The notes beneath the pieces are model-generated. The model made no database searches. It saw only the letters and a program-made list of their open reading frames with translations, and was not told the DNA's origin. Of a DNA stretch of 64,000 nucleotides, positions 54,941 through 62,638 are shown one piece after another. Position 1 is the first letter of the stretch. Each line of letters opens with the position of its first letter. The DNA is from Mycolicibacterium llatzerense (GTDB lineage: Bacteria > Actinomycetota > Actinomycetes > Mycobacteriales > Mycobacteriaceae), in assembly GCF_000878195.1 (NCBI RefSeq), contig NZ_JXST01000004.1:1-64000 (forward strand), given 5' to 3'. The position numbers were made by a program, and so were the translations under genes.

Positions 54941-55606
54941 GTGAAGCGAATCCTGGTGGTCGACGACGAGCCGACCATCCTGTCCTCGGTCGCGACCCGG
55001 CTGCGGGCCGAATCGTTCCAGGTGGAGACGGCCGTCGACGGGCCTTCGGCGGTGGCCGCGGCAGCAGCGACGCAGCCTGACCTGGTGGTGCTGGATGTCA
55101 TGCTGCCCGGCTTCGACGGGCTGGAGGTGTGCCGGCGCATCCAGGCGGAGCGTCCGGTGCCGGTGCTCATGTTGACCGCGCGCACCGACGAGACCGACAT
55201 GCTGATCGGTCTGGGGATCGGGGCCGACGACTACCTGACCAAACCGTTCAGCATGCGCGAGCTGGTTGCGCGGGTGCGGGTGTTGCTGCGTCGCGTGGAC
55301 CGGGCGACCGGAGACCAGCCGCTGTCGATGGGGGAGTACCGCATCGACCTCGCCGAGCGTCGCGTGCATCAGGGTGACAACGAAATCCATCTCACCCGAA
55401 CCGAATTCGATCTGCTGGCCTTCCTCGCCGGACGTCCCCGGGCCGCGGTGGCCCGGGAGACGCTGCTGGAACACGTCTGGGGCTGGGGGTCGGGGGCCGA
55501 GACACGCACGGTCGACAGCCACGTCAAGGCGTTGCGCCGCAAGCTCGGTGCGGAACTGATCCGGACCGTGCACGGGGTTGGCTATGCCCTCGAGGTGCCG
55601 CGGTGA
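54941..55606 (+). CDS. OmpR-family response regulator
   Basis: 221 residues. Receiver domain (about 1-118) with acidic pocket DD (8-9), phospho-acceptor D52 (VLDVMLPG), Thr in MLTART and Lys in LTKPF. Winged-helix output domain (about 128-220; RTEFDLLAFLAGRPRAAVARETLLEHVWG, VDSHVKALRRKLG). GTG 54941. Its stop overlaps the kinase start (GTGA). The receptor kinase and a DUF4173 membrane protein follow in one operon. Confidence 0.93.
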   Translation: MKRILVVDDEPTILSSVATRLRAESFQVETAVDGPSAVAAAAATQPDLVVLDVMLPGFDGLEVCRRIQAERPVPVLMLTARTDETDMLIGLGIGADDYLTKPFSMRELVARVRVLLRRVDRATGDQPLSMGEYRIDLAERRVHQGDNEIHLTRTEFDLLAFLAGRPRAAVARETLLEHVWGWGSGAETRTVDSHVKALRRKLGAELIRTVHGVGYALEVPR

Positions 55607-56625
55607 GCGCCCTCGGCGATCTGTGGGACCGGCTGCCCAGACCGCTGGACCCGTTCGCGTCCTTCAAAATCAAGATGGGACTGCTGGTGGGTGGGGCAAT
55701 CCTGTTGGCTTCGTTCACCTTCTGGATCGGCGCGAGTTGGCAGTTCCGGTACGCGCTGCTGTCCGCACTGCTGACCTCACTACTGTTCACCCAGTTTCTG
55801 GCGCACGGCATGACCTCTCCGCTGCGGCAGATGACCGCCGCCGCCCGCGCAATGGCCAAGGGCGACTACAGTATTCGGGTCCGAGCCACCTCGCGTGATG
55901 AAATCGGCCAGCTGGCAACGGCATTCAATCAGATGGCAGCTGATCTCGGCGCCGCCGACGAGTACCGGCGCGGGCTGATCGGCAACGTGTCGCACGAACT
56001 GCGCACGCCCATCACCGCATTGCAGGCGGTGCTGGAGAACGTGGTGGACGGGGTGGTCGAGCCCGACGCGCAGACCATGCGGTTGGCGCTGTCGCAGACC
56101 GAGCGCCTCGGCGAACTGGTGACCGATCTGCTGGACCTGTCCCGGCTCGAAGGCGGGGCAATTCCATTACAGATCAGTCGGTTTGATGTGGATGCGTTCC
56201 TGTGCGCCGCCGTCGAGCACGTCTCGGTATCGGCGGGTGACGTGCCGGTGGTGGTCGAGGTGTCGCCGCCCGGGCTGACGGCTCTGGCCGATCCGGCACG
56301 GTTACGGCAGGTGGTGGTCAACCTGGTGGACAACGCGATTCGGCACAGCCCGGCCGGCGGAAGTGTGACAGTGCGCGCGACCCGCGAGGCATCAGGCTTG
56401 CGGCTCGAGGTGGCCGATCAAGGCCCGGGTATCGCGTCGGCGGAGCGCGAGCGGGTGTTCGAACGGTTCACCCGCGGTGCCACCTCTGACGGCGGCACTG
56501 GTCTGGGCCTGGCGATCGCCCGCTGGGCAGTCGAATTGCACGGCGGCGCCATCGATGTGGTGGAGACGAAGGTGGGATGCCGCTTCAGGGTGAGCATTCC
56601 GGAATCAGAGGAGCAGTCGGCATGA
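55603..56625 (+). CDS. Sensor histidine kinase with minimal sensor region
   Basis: 340 residues. Two adjacent helices (about 25-68) with almost no extracytoplasmic loop, HAMP (about 70-122), HisKA with H131 (NVSHELRTP), and HATPase with NLVDNAIRH, DQGPGI and GTGLGLAIARW. The lack of a sensor loop suggests it senses the membrane or a partner protein such as the downstream DUF4173 product. GTG start overlaps the response-regulator stop; its own stop overlaps the next ATG (ATGA). Confidence 0.92.
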   Translation: MSALGDLWDRLPRPLDPFASFKIKMGLLVGGAILLASFTFWIGASWQFRYALLSALLTSLLFTQFLAHGMTSPLRQMTAAARAMAKGDYSIRVRATSRDEIGQLATAFNQMAADLGAADEYRRGLIGNVSHELRTPITALQAVLENVVDGVVEPDAQTMRLALSQTERLGELVTDLLDLSRLEGGAIPLQISRFDVDAFLCAAVEHVSVSAGDVPVVVEVSPPGLTALADPARLRQVVVNLVDNAIRHSPAGGSVTVRATREASGLRLEVADQGPGIASAERERVFERFTRGATSDGGTGLGLAIARWAVELHGGAIDVVETKVGCRFRVSIPESEEQSA

Positions 56626-58145
56626 CGACGTTGATGGGTTACCCAGGGCAGCCGATGGTTCCGCCGCTGATCGGGCCGGCGCTGCCACGCCGCGGTGAGC
56701 CCGGCTGGACGATGTTGCCGCGGCGGGTCTGGCCGATCAGCCCGTTGGCGGCAGCGCCACGTCGGGTCGTCCTGCTTGCCGTGCTGGCCGGGCTGCTCGG
56801 CACCGCGTTGTGGCGGCCGTCGTCGCTGAGCATCGGCTACCTCGTCGTCGGCGTGATGGTCTTCGCCGTCGTGTACGGCACCGCCGGGCGTCGCCCGACG
56901 CGCACCGAGTGGGTCGGCGTGGCGCTGACCCTGGCGCTGCTTGCGGTGCCCGCGCTACTGGCCGCTGACTGGCTGGGCGTGCTGTGCATCATGGCGGCCT
57001 GGATCGTCGGATGGTGCACGTTGTTCGGTGGGCGCACCTGGACCGCCGTCGTGACCGGGCCGTTCCTGGCGTGGGCGCTGCCGGCTCGCGTACTCGGTTG
57101 GGCGCGCCGCGGAGTGTCGGGCCGGGTAGGTATCGCCAACCCGGTTCGCGTTGCCGCCGTCATCGGACTCACCGTGCTGCTGACGTTGGTGTTCGGTGCG
57201 CTGTTCGCCTCGGCGGACGCCGCATTCGCGCATCTGGTGGGCAAGCTGGTGCCGCGCTTCGACGGTGTCGACGTGGTCGCCCGCATCGTTGTCTTCGGCA
57301 TGGTGGCGGCGTTCGTGCTCGGCGGCGCCTACCTGACCCGGTTCGCGCCGCGGCTGGATGTCCTCGCACCCAAGCCGATGAAGCCGGTGCCGCGCTGGGA
57401 GTGGGCCGTGCCGCTCGGGGTGCTCGACGCGCTGTTCATCGCGTTCGTGGCGGTGCAGGCCGCGGTGCTGTTCGGCGGTCATACCCACGTGCTGGAAACC
57501 GAGGGGCTGACGTACGCCGAGTACGCGCGGCAGGGCTTCTGGCAGTTGTTGTGGGTGTCGGCGCTGACCCTGTTGGTGCTGAGCGTGGTGATCCGGGTGG
57601 CGGGGCGAGTGACCGCCGGTGACCGCCGCGTGCTTCGGATTCTGGCCGGAATCCTCTGTGCCACTTCGGTTGTCGTGGTGATGTCGGCGATCCACCGGAT
57701 GTGGCTGTATCAGCAGGCCTACGGATTCAGCACCGACCGGTTGATGGTGATCACCATCGAACTCTGGTTGGGTGCGGTGTTCCTACTGGTCGCCGTGGCG
57801 GGGGTGCGAATGTCTGGACGCTGGTTGCCGCACGCCGTGCTGGCGGCCGGGGTGGTGGCGCTGTTGGGGCTGGCGGCACTCAATCCCGAGCGCCTCGTCG
57901 CTGATCGCAACATCGACCGCTTCGAGCAGACCGGCCAACTCGATGCCGAGTACCTGTCCCGGCTGTCGTCGGACATCGATCCTGCGCTGCACCGATTGCC
58001 CGAGCGTTTCCGCGCCTGCGTGCGAGCAGACCGCGCGCACGACGACCCGTGGTACCTGTTCAACCTCTCCCGATCGAACGCGGACAGGCCGGTCGGCACC
58101 GACCTGCCCGACTACTGCGACCAGTACTGGTCATACCGCGACTAG
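56622..58145 (+). CDS. DUF4173 multi-pass membrane protein
   Basis: 507 residues, about twelve hydrophobic helices between residues 45 and 440 and a soluble C-terminal tail (DRNIDRFEQTGQLDAEYLSRLSSDIDPAL). The VRVAAVIGLTVLLTLVFGALFASADAAFA, EGLTYAEYARQGFWQLL and LNPERLVADRNIDR motifs are typical of DUF4173. Function unknown. ATG 56622 overlaps the kinase stop, so kinase and this protein are made together; it could be the signal sensor. Its stop interlocks with that of membrane protein B (CTAG). Confidence 0.85.
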   Translation: MTTLMGYPGQPMVPPLIGPALPRRGEPGWTMLPRRVWPISPLAAAPRRVVLLAVLAGLLGTALWRPSSLSIGYLVVGVMVFAVVYGTAGRRPTRTEWVGVALTLALLAVPALLAADWLGVLCIMAAWIVGWCTLFGGRTWTAVVTGPFLAWALPARVLGWARRGVSGRVGIANPVRVAAVIGLTVLLTLVFGALFASADAAFAHLVGKLVPRFDGVDVVARIVVFGMVAAFVLGGAYLTRFAPRLDVLAPKPMKPVPRWEWAVPLGVLDALFIAFVAVQAAVLFGGHTHVLETEGLTYAEYARQGFWQLLWVSALTLLVLSVVIRVAGRVTAGDRRVLRILAGILCATSVVVVMSAIHRMWLYQQAYGFSTDRLMVITIELWLGAVFLLVAVAGVRMSGRWLPHAVLAAGVVALLGLAALNPERLVADRNIDRFEQTGQLDAEYLSRLSSDIDPALHRLPERFRACVRADRAHDDPWYLFNLSRSNADRPVGTDLPDYCDQYWSYRD

Positions 58146-58750
58146 CGGCGCGAATGTCGGCCGTGCTCTTGTTGTTTCGCGATGAAGCGCCGCCCGCCGT
58201 AGTACATCGCCAGGTAGCCGGCGGGGAAGAGTCCGACCGTCAGGATCGAGAGAAACGCGAACTGTAGGTATTGGCCAGCGGCTACTGGGTTGTTCAGAAG
58301 TCGGTCGAGGTAGCCGAAGCGTGCGCCGGCGAGTGGCGTGATCGCGACATAGGCGACCAATTCCCAAGCGTGGTCGCGGTTATTTGCGAAGGCATATACC
58401 GGGTACGAGAAGACGATTGCCGCCAATACAAACACCCACCACATCTTCGGCGTGCTGGCGTGCGAGCCGTAGGGCTGACGTTCCTCGCTGTAGAACGTCC
58501 AGGTTCTGCCGCCGAATGTAATGAAGCGCGTGTGGATGTACGCGATGAACCAGATGCAGCCCGCTGAGAACGCGATCCCACCGAGGGTTTCGGTCCAGCC
58601 CCGCGGTAGGCCGATGGCAATAGCGGCCGCAGTAGTGATCGCCGCGCCGGTCCAGAAGGTCGGACGTGCGTAATCCTTGTCGTCTCGGAAGGCGGCGAAG
58701 GCCATGACGACAAGCCCGACAACAGCCACCCCGAAAGCCACGTCCCCCAC
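58142..58750 (-). CDS. Multi-pass membrane protein B (paralogue of 54082-54717)
   Basis: 202 residues with about six hydrophobic segments, same plan and shared motifs as membrane protein A (STPKMWWVFV, GARFGYLDRLL, QYLQFAFLSILTVGLFPAGYLAMYYGG). The two flank the two-component/DUF4173 operon, both transcribed toward the left. GTG 58750. No coupled small ORF precedes it, unlike protein A. Confidence 0.75.
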   Translation of the reverse strand: MGDVAFGVAVVGLVVMAFAAFRDDKDYARPTFWTGAAITTAAAIAIGLPRGWTETLGGIAFSAGCIWFIAYIHTRFITFGGRTWTFYSEERQPYGSHASTPKMWWVFVLAAIVFSYPVYAFANNRDHAWELVAYVAITPLAGARFGYLDRLLNNPVAAGQYLQFAFLSILTVGLFPAGYLAMYYGGRRFIAKQQEHGRHSRR

Positions 58751-58897
58751 CTCGTCAGCCTATGGCCCCGCCACCTCGCCGAACGTGAGGAAGTTGGCGA
58801 GATTTCGGCGATTTTTGGCCATCAAGTTCACGTTGGGCGGGTGATACATAATCTGACCCACGCAGTGGTGACACTCACTAGCCACCACAATCGACCT
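58751..58897. other. Intergenic region before kstR2
   Basis: 147 bp between membrane protein B and the kstR2 operator. It holds both promoters; no further element recognised. Confidence 0.4.
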
Positions 58898-58911
58898 AAC
58901 AAGCGCTTGGT
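58898..58911. promoter_or_regulatory. Third KstR2 operator, in front of kstR2
   Basis: AACAAGCGCTTGGT matches AnCAAGnnCTTGnT and ends 15 bp before the kstR2 ATG, fitting autoregulation of kstR2-fadA6. Confidence 0.92.
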
Positions 58912-58926
58912 TGCTATGCTGTTGGG

Positions 58927-59529
58927 ATGGCGTCTTCACCGCCCAGTCAGCCCGCGAGCAGGCGCGACGAGCTTCTCGTGCTCGCCGCGGCGATGTTCGC
59001 TGAGCGTGGGCTGAAGGCAACCACTGTCCGGGACATCGCGGACTCGGCCGGCATCCTGTCGGGCAGTCTCTACCATCACTTCAAATCGAAGGAACAGATG
59101 GTCGAAGAGGTCATGCGGGACTTCCTTGATTGGCTGTTCACCCGGTATGAGCAGATCATCGCCACCGAGCCTGATCCGCTGGCGCGCTTCAAAGGCCTTT
59201 TCATGGCGTCCTTCGACGCGATCGAGCACCGGCACGCGCAGGTCGTCATCTACCAGGACGAGGCCAAGCGGCTGGGCATCCTGCCGCAGTTCGGTTTCGT
59301 CGACGAGCGCAATCGCCAGCAGCGCAAGATGTGGGTCGACGTCCTGAAGCAGGGGATGGCGGAAGGCGTTTTCCGGTCCGACCTGAACGTCGACCTGGTG
59401 TACCGGTTCATCCGTGACACCACGTGGGTCTCGGTGCGCTGGTACCAGCCTGGCGGCAAGTTGACCGCCGAGGACGTGGGTCGGCACTACCTGAACATTG
59501 TGCTCGGCGGTGTTGCGGTAACGCCGTAA
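58927..59529 (+). CDS. kstR2: TetR-family repressor KstR2
   Basis: 200 residues. TetR HTH (ERGLKATTVRDIADSAGILSGSLYHHFKSKEQM) and ligand domain closely matching Rv3557c. KstR2 represses the C/D-ring (HIP) genes and is released by HIP-CoA. ATG 58927. Its first 130 nt are duplicated at 53833. fadA6 follows after 44 bp. Because its inducer is HIP-CoA, a missing HIP-CoA ligase would affect regulation as well as catabolism. Confidence 0.95.
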   Translation: MASSPPSQPASRRDELLVLAAAMFAERGLKATTVRDIADSAGILSGSLYHHFKSKEQMVEEVMRDFLDWLFTRYEQIIATEPDPLARFKGLFMASFDAIEHRHAQVVIYQDEAKRLGILPQFGFVDERNRQQRKMWVDVLKQGMAEGVFRSDLNVDLVYRFIRDTTWVSVRWYQPGGKLTAEDVGRHYLNIVLGGVAVTP

Positions 59530-59573
59530 CACCTTGCCGCCAAATGAGTTTCACCCAAAGAAGGAGATGAGAA

Positions 59574-60728
59574 ATGGCCGCATCTGAGGCGTACGTCATC
59601 GACGCTGTGCGCACCGCCGTCGGCAAGAAGGGTGGTGGCCTCTCCGGTTACCACCCGATCGACCTCGGCGTGGAGGCCTACCGCGGCATCTTCGCCCGCA
59701 ATGACATCGACCCCGCTGCGTTCGACGACGTCATCGTCGGTTGCGTCGATGCCATCGGTGGGCAGGCCGGAAACATCGGCCGGCTGACCTGGCTGGCCGC
59801 CGGCTACGACGAGGGCGTCCCCGGCACCACCGTCGACCGGCAGTGCGGTTCCTCGCAGCAGGCCATTTCCTTTGGCGCGCAGGCCATCATGTCCGGCACC
59901 GCCGACCTGATCCTGGCCGCCGGCATCCAGAACATGAGCCAGATTCCGATCAGCTCGGCCATGATCGTCGGCGAGCAGTTCGGCTTCACCTCGCCGACCA
60001 ACGAGTCGAAGCGCTGGGTGGAACGCTATGGCGACCAGGAGGTTTCGCAGTTCCGCGGCGCCGAGATGATCGCTGAGCAGTGGGACATCTCCCGCGAGGA
60101 CATGGAGCTGTTCGCGTTCAACAGCCACCAGCGGGCATTTGCCGCGATCCGCGAGGGCCGCTTCGACAATGAGATCATCCCGATCGACGGCTTCAAGGTC
60201 GACGAGGGTCCGCGCGAGAGCACCCTGGAGAAGCTGGCCTCGCTCAAGGTGCTGGTCGAGGGCGGCCGGCTGACCGCCGCGCTGGCCAGCCAGATTTCCG
60301 ATGGCGCGTCGGCCACGCTGCTGGCCTCGGAGGCGGCGGTCAAGGCTCACGGCCTCAAGCCGCGGGCCCGGATTCACCACATCAGCTGCCGCGGCGACGA
60401 CCCGGTGAAGATGCTGACCGGCCCCATCCCCGCGACCAAGTACGCGCTGGAGAAGACCGGCCTCACCATGGACGACATCGACGTCGTCGAGATCAACGAG
60501 GCCTTCGCGTCCGTCGTGCTGGCGTGGGCCAAGGAGCTCAATGTCGACCTGGCGAAGGTGAACCCCAACGGCGGCGGCATTGCCCTGGGCCACCCGCTCG
60601 GCGCCACGGGTGCCAAGCTGTTCGCCACCATGCTCAACGAGCTGGAGCGCACCGGCGGTCGCTACGGCCTGCAGACGATGTGCGAGGGCGGCGGCACCGC
60701 CAACGTCACCATCATCGAGCGCCTCTGA
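59574..60728 (+). CDS. fadA6: Acetyl-CoA acyltransferase FadA6
   Basis: 384 residues. Thiolase with nucleophilic C91 (VDRQCGSSQQA), His in GHPLGATGA and the second Cys in MCEGGGTANV. Acts as the thiolase of HIP C/D-ring degradation. ATG 59574 has an AAGGAG site. Its 3' end is followed by a strong terminator. Confidence 0.93.
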   Translation: MAASEAYVIDAVRTAVGKKGGGLSGYHPIDLGVEAYRGIFARNDIDPAAFDDVIVGCVDAIGGQAGNIGRLTWLAAGYDEGVPGTTVDRQCGSSQQAISFGAQAIMSGTADLILAAGIQNMSQIPISSAMIVGEQFGFTSPTNESKRWVERYGDQEVSQFRGAEMIAEQWDISREDMELFAFNSHQRAFAAIREGRFDNEIIPIDGFKVDEGPRESTLEKLASLKVLVEGGRLTAALASQISDGASATLLASEAAVKAHGLKPRARIHHISCRGDDPVKMLTGPIPATKYALEKTGLTMDDIDVVEINEAFASVVLAWAKELNVDLAKVNPNGGGIALGHPLGATGAKLFATMLNELERTGGRYGLQTMCEGGGTANVTIIERL

Positions 60729-60747
60729 TACCTGTGCTCGCAGGCAC

Positions 60748-60782
60748 AAACTGCCCCTTTCCTTATGGAGAGGGGCAGTTTT
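60748..60782 (+). terminator. Rho-independent terminator after fadA6
   Basis: AAACTGCCCCT (60748-60758) and AGGGGCAGTTT (60771-60781) form an 11-bp stem with a 12-nt loop and a short T run. The outer sequence (CAGTTTTGCGTCTG) resembles the 54074-54090 arm of the other inverted repeat. Confidence 0.85.
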
Positions 60783-60832
60783 GCGTCTGGCCAGATTGTT
60801 TACGCGCTCAGTTGAGCGGGCATTCGGGAAGG

Positions 60833-61108
60833 ATGTTCAAACCCGTCGTCCTCATGGCCGTGGCAGCCGTCGTCCTCGGTGCAAGTGCCTGTTCGCAAGA
60901 GTCGCCGCCGCCGTCGAAGCCCACGTCCAGCACGAGCACGACGGTGACCTCAACGGAGATCATCCCGGGAGTTCCGGTCGGTCCGTCGACGCCGCCGACG
61001 ACACCGTCGACGCGCGCCAGCACGGCCACCGCCACCGTCACAGTCACCGCGCCGCCGCCGGTGATTCCCGCCCCGCCCGGGATGGGAGATGTCGGTCCCC
61101 GACGGTGA
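60833..61108 (+). CDS. Small lipoprotein with a Thr/Pro-rich tail
   Basis: 91 residues. Signal peptide with lipobox-like GASAC (Cys about 20), then a low-complexity Ser/Thr/Pro/Val tail and no globular domain. ATG 60833 with GGGAAGG upstream. Function unknown; the tail suggests a cell-wall-spanning tether. It converges on the TetR gene with a 4-bp gap. Confidence 0.65.
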   Translation: MFKPVVLMAVAAVVLGASACSQESPPPSKPTSSTSTTVTSTEIIPGVPVGPSTPPTTPSTRASTATATVTVTAPPPVIPAPPGMGDVGPRR

Positions 61109-61112
61109 CGAC

Positions 61113-61688
61113 CTACGCGGGTCGGTGACCAAGCAGCGCGCCGATGGCCTGCTCGGCCTTGCCGACCTCCAGTGGCTCGCCGGTGATGATGTCGGCGTAG
61201 ACGAACGACTCCACGATGCGCACGACGAGGAACGCGAGGTCGCGAGACGGGAGTGGCGGGTCGAGCTGACCGGTCGCGATCTCGTCGTTGAGCAGTTCTT
61301 CGATCGCCGCGACCAACCTGCCTTGGAAGGTCCCGGCGCGGGTGGCCAGAATCCGCAGCGCACGTTCGGGTTCGCGCCGCAGAAAGGCCTGGAAGAACCC
61401 GGACTCGTCGATCACGGTGGCGTAGTGGCCGACGGCCCGCGCGATGTGTGCGGCGCCGTGCCCGGGTGCCGCGTCGATGGAGGCCCGCAGGGTGGGTTCG
61501 GCCAGCGACCAAAGGATTTCGGCGAGCAGTTCGTCGCGGCCGCCGACCCAGCGGAACAGGGTGGCCCGATTGATGCCGAGTTCGGTTGCCAGTTCCTGCA
61601 TTTCAATGCGACGACCCTCGAGGAACCAGCGGCGCGCGATGCGGAACGCCTCGATCGGGTCGGGGCGTCGGTCGGTCGACGCGAGCAT
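61113..61688 (-). CDS. TetR/QsdR-like transcriptional regulator
   Basis: 191 residues from ATG 61686-61688. HTH in MQELATELGINRATLFRWVGGRDELLAEIL, followed by a helical ligand domain; the arrangement resembles QsdR-type regulators. Divergent from the SDR gene at 61826. The region upstream of the ATG has a strong AGGAGGT site 29 nt away, better placed for an upstream start at a non-ATG codon (see findings). Confidence 0.8.
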   Translation of the reverse strand: MLASTDRRPDPIEAFRIARRWFLEGRRIEMQELATELGINRATLFRWVGGRDELLAEILWSLAEPTLRASIDAAPGHGAAHIARAVGHYATVIDESGFFQAFLRREPERALRILATRAGTFQGRLVAAIEELLNDEIATGQLDPPLPSRDLAFLVVRIVESFVYADIITGEPLEVGKAEQAIGALLGHRPA

Positions 61689-61771
61689 GCGTCCCAGCGG
61701 TGTCTCGGTGATACCGCACCTCCTGTGTCGTCGCGGGCACCTCGCATCATGGTAGCCGTTGATGTTCGAGT

Positions 61772-61783
61772 GAGATATATCTC
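61772..61783. promoter_or_regulatory. Palindrome between the TetR and SDR genes
   Basis: GAGATATATCTC is a perfect 12-bp palindrome, 42 bp upstream of the SDR start. A plausible operator for the divergent TetR protein. Confidence 0.5.
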
Positions 61784-61825
61784 CATCCGTCTCGTAGATG
61801 CAACAAATCTGAATATGATGCACCA

Positions 61826-62608
61826 GTGACCCAGAGTGACGCAGCTTCGATCCTTGATCTCTTCCGTCTCGACGGCCGTGTCGCGGTCGTCACCGGTGCC
61901 TCGAGTGGCCTCGGCGTCGGATTCGCGCAGGCACTGGCCCAGGCGGGCGCGGACGTCGTGCTCGGTGCGCGACGCGAAGACCGTCTCGACGAGACGAAGG
62001 CGCTGGTGGAAGCCGCAGGTCGCAACGCTGTCGCGGTGCGCACCGACGTCACCGACCCCGACGACTGCAAGGCATTGGTCCAGGCCGCCGTCGATTCCTT
62101 CGGGCGCGTCGACATTCTGGTGAACAATGCGGGAGTGGGCACTGCCGTCCCGGCGACGCGCGAAACGCCCGAGCAGTTCCGGTCGGTCATCGATCTGAAC
62201 CTGAACGGGTGCTACTGGATGGCGCAAGCATGCGCCGCGCACATGCGGCCGGGCAGCTCGATCATCAACGTCAGCAGCATCCTCGGCCTGACGACCGCGG
62301 GACTCCCGCAAGCCGCCTACGCATCGTCGAAGGCCGGGCTGATCGGCCTGACCCGCGACCTGGCCCAGCAGTGGACGGGCCGCAAGGGTATCCGCGTCAA
62401 CGCCCTGGCGCCGGGCTTCTTCGCCTCGGAGATGACCGAGCAGTACGAGGACGACTACTTCGAGACGACCATCCTGCCCCGGACGTTGGCCGGACGGCTC
62501 GGGCGCACAGAGGAACTCAGCGCCGCACTGATCTTCCTGGCCAGCGATGCCAGCAGCTACGTCACCGGAATCACCCTGCCCGTCGAGGGTGGACTGCTCA
62601 CCAGCTGA
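61826..62608 (+). CDS. Short-chain dehydrogenase/reductase
   Basis: 260 residues. Rossmann motif TGASSGLGVGFA, NNAG, catalytic Ser in NVSSILGL and YxxxK in AYASSKAG; C-terminal LASDASSYVTGITLPVEGG. Classical SDR with unknown substrate, similar in type to enzymes acting on hydrophobic alcohols. GTG 61826. Followed 30 bp later by the WS/DGAT gene. Confidence 0.87.
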   Translation: MTQSDAASILDLFRLDGRVAVVTGASSGLGVGFAQALAQAGADVVLGARREDRLDETKALVEAAGRNAVAVRTDVTDPDDCKALVQAAVDSFGRVDILVNNAGVGTAVPATRETPEQFRSVIDLNLNGCYWMAQACAAHMRPGSSIINVSSILGLTTAGLPQAAYASSKAGLIGLTRDLAQQWTGRKGIRVNALAPGFFASEMTEQYEDDYFETTILPRTLAGRLGRTEELSAALIFLASDASSYVTGITLPVEGGLLTS

Positions 62609-62638
62609 GCCCAAAACCCATCAAGGAGAAGAACACTC

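Noticed and set aside
58760..59020. Minus-strand frame opposite the kstR2 5' end, also seen near the chimera at 53711-53959
   Set aside because: It repeats only because the kstR2 sequence is duplicated; no ribosome-binding site and no family match.
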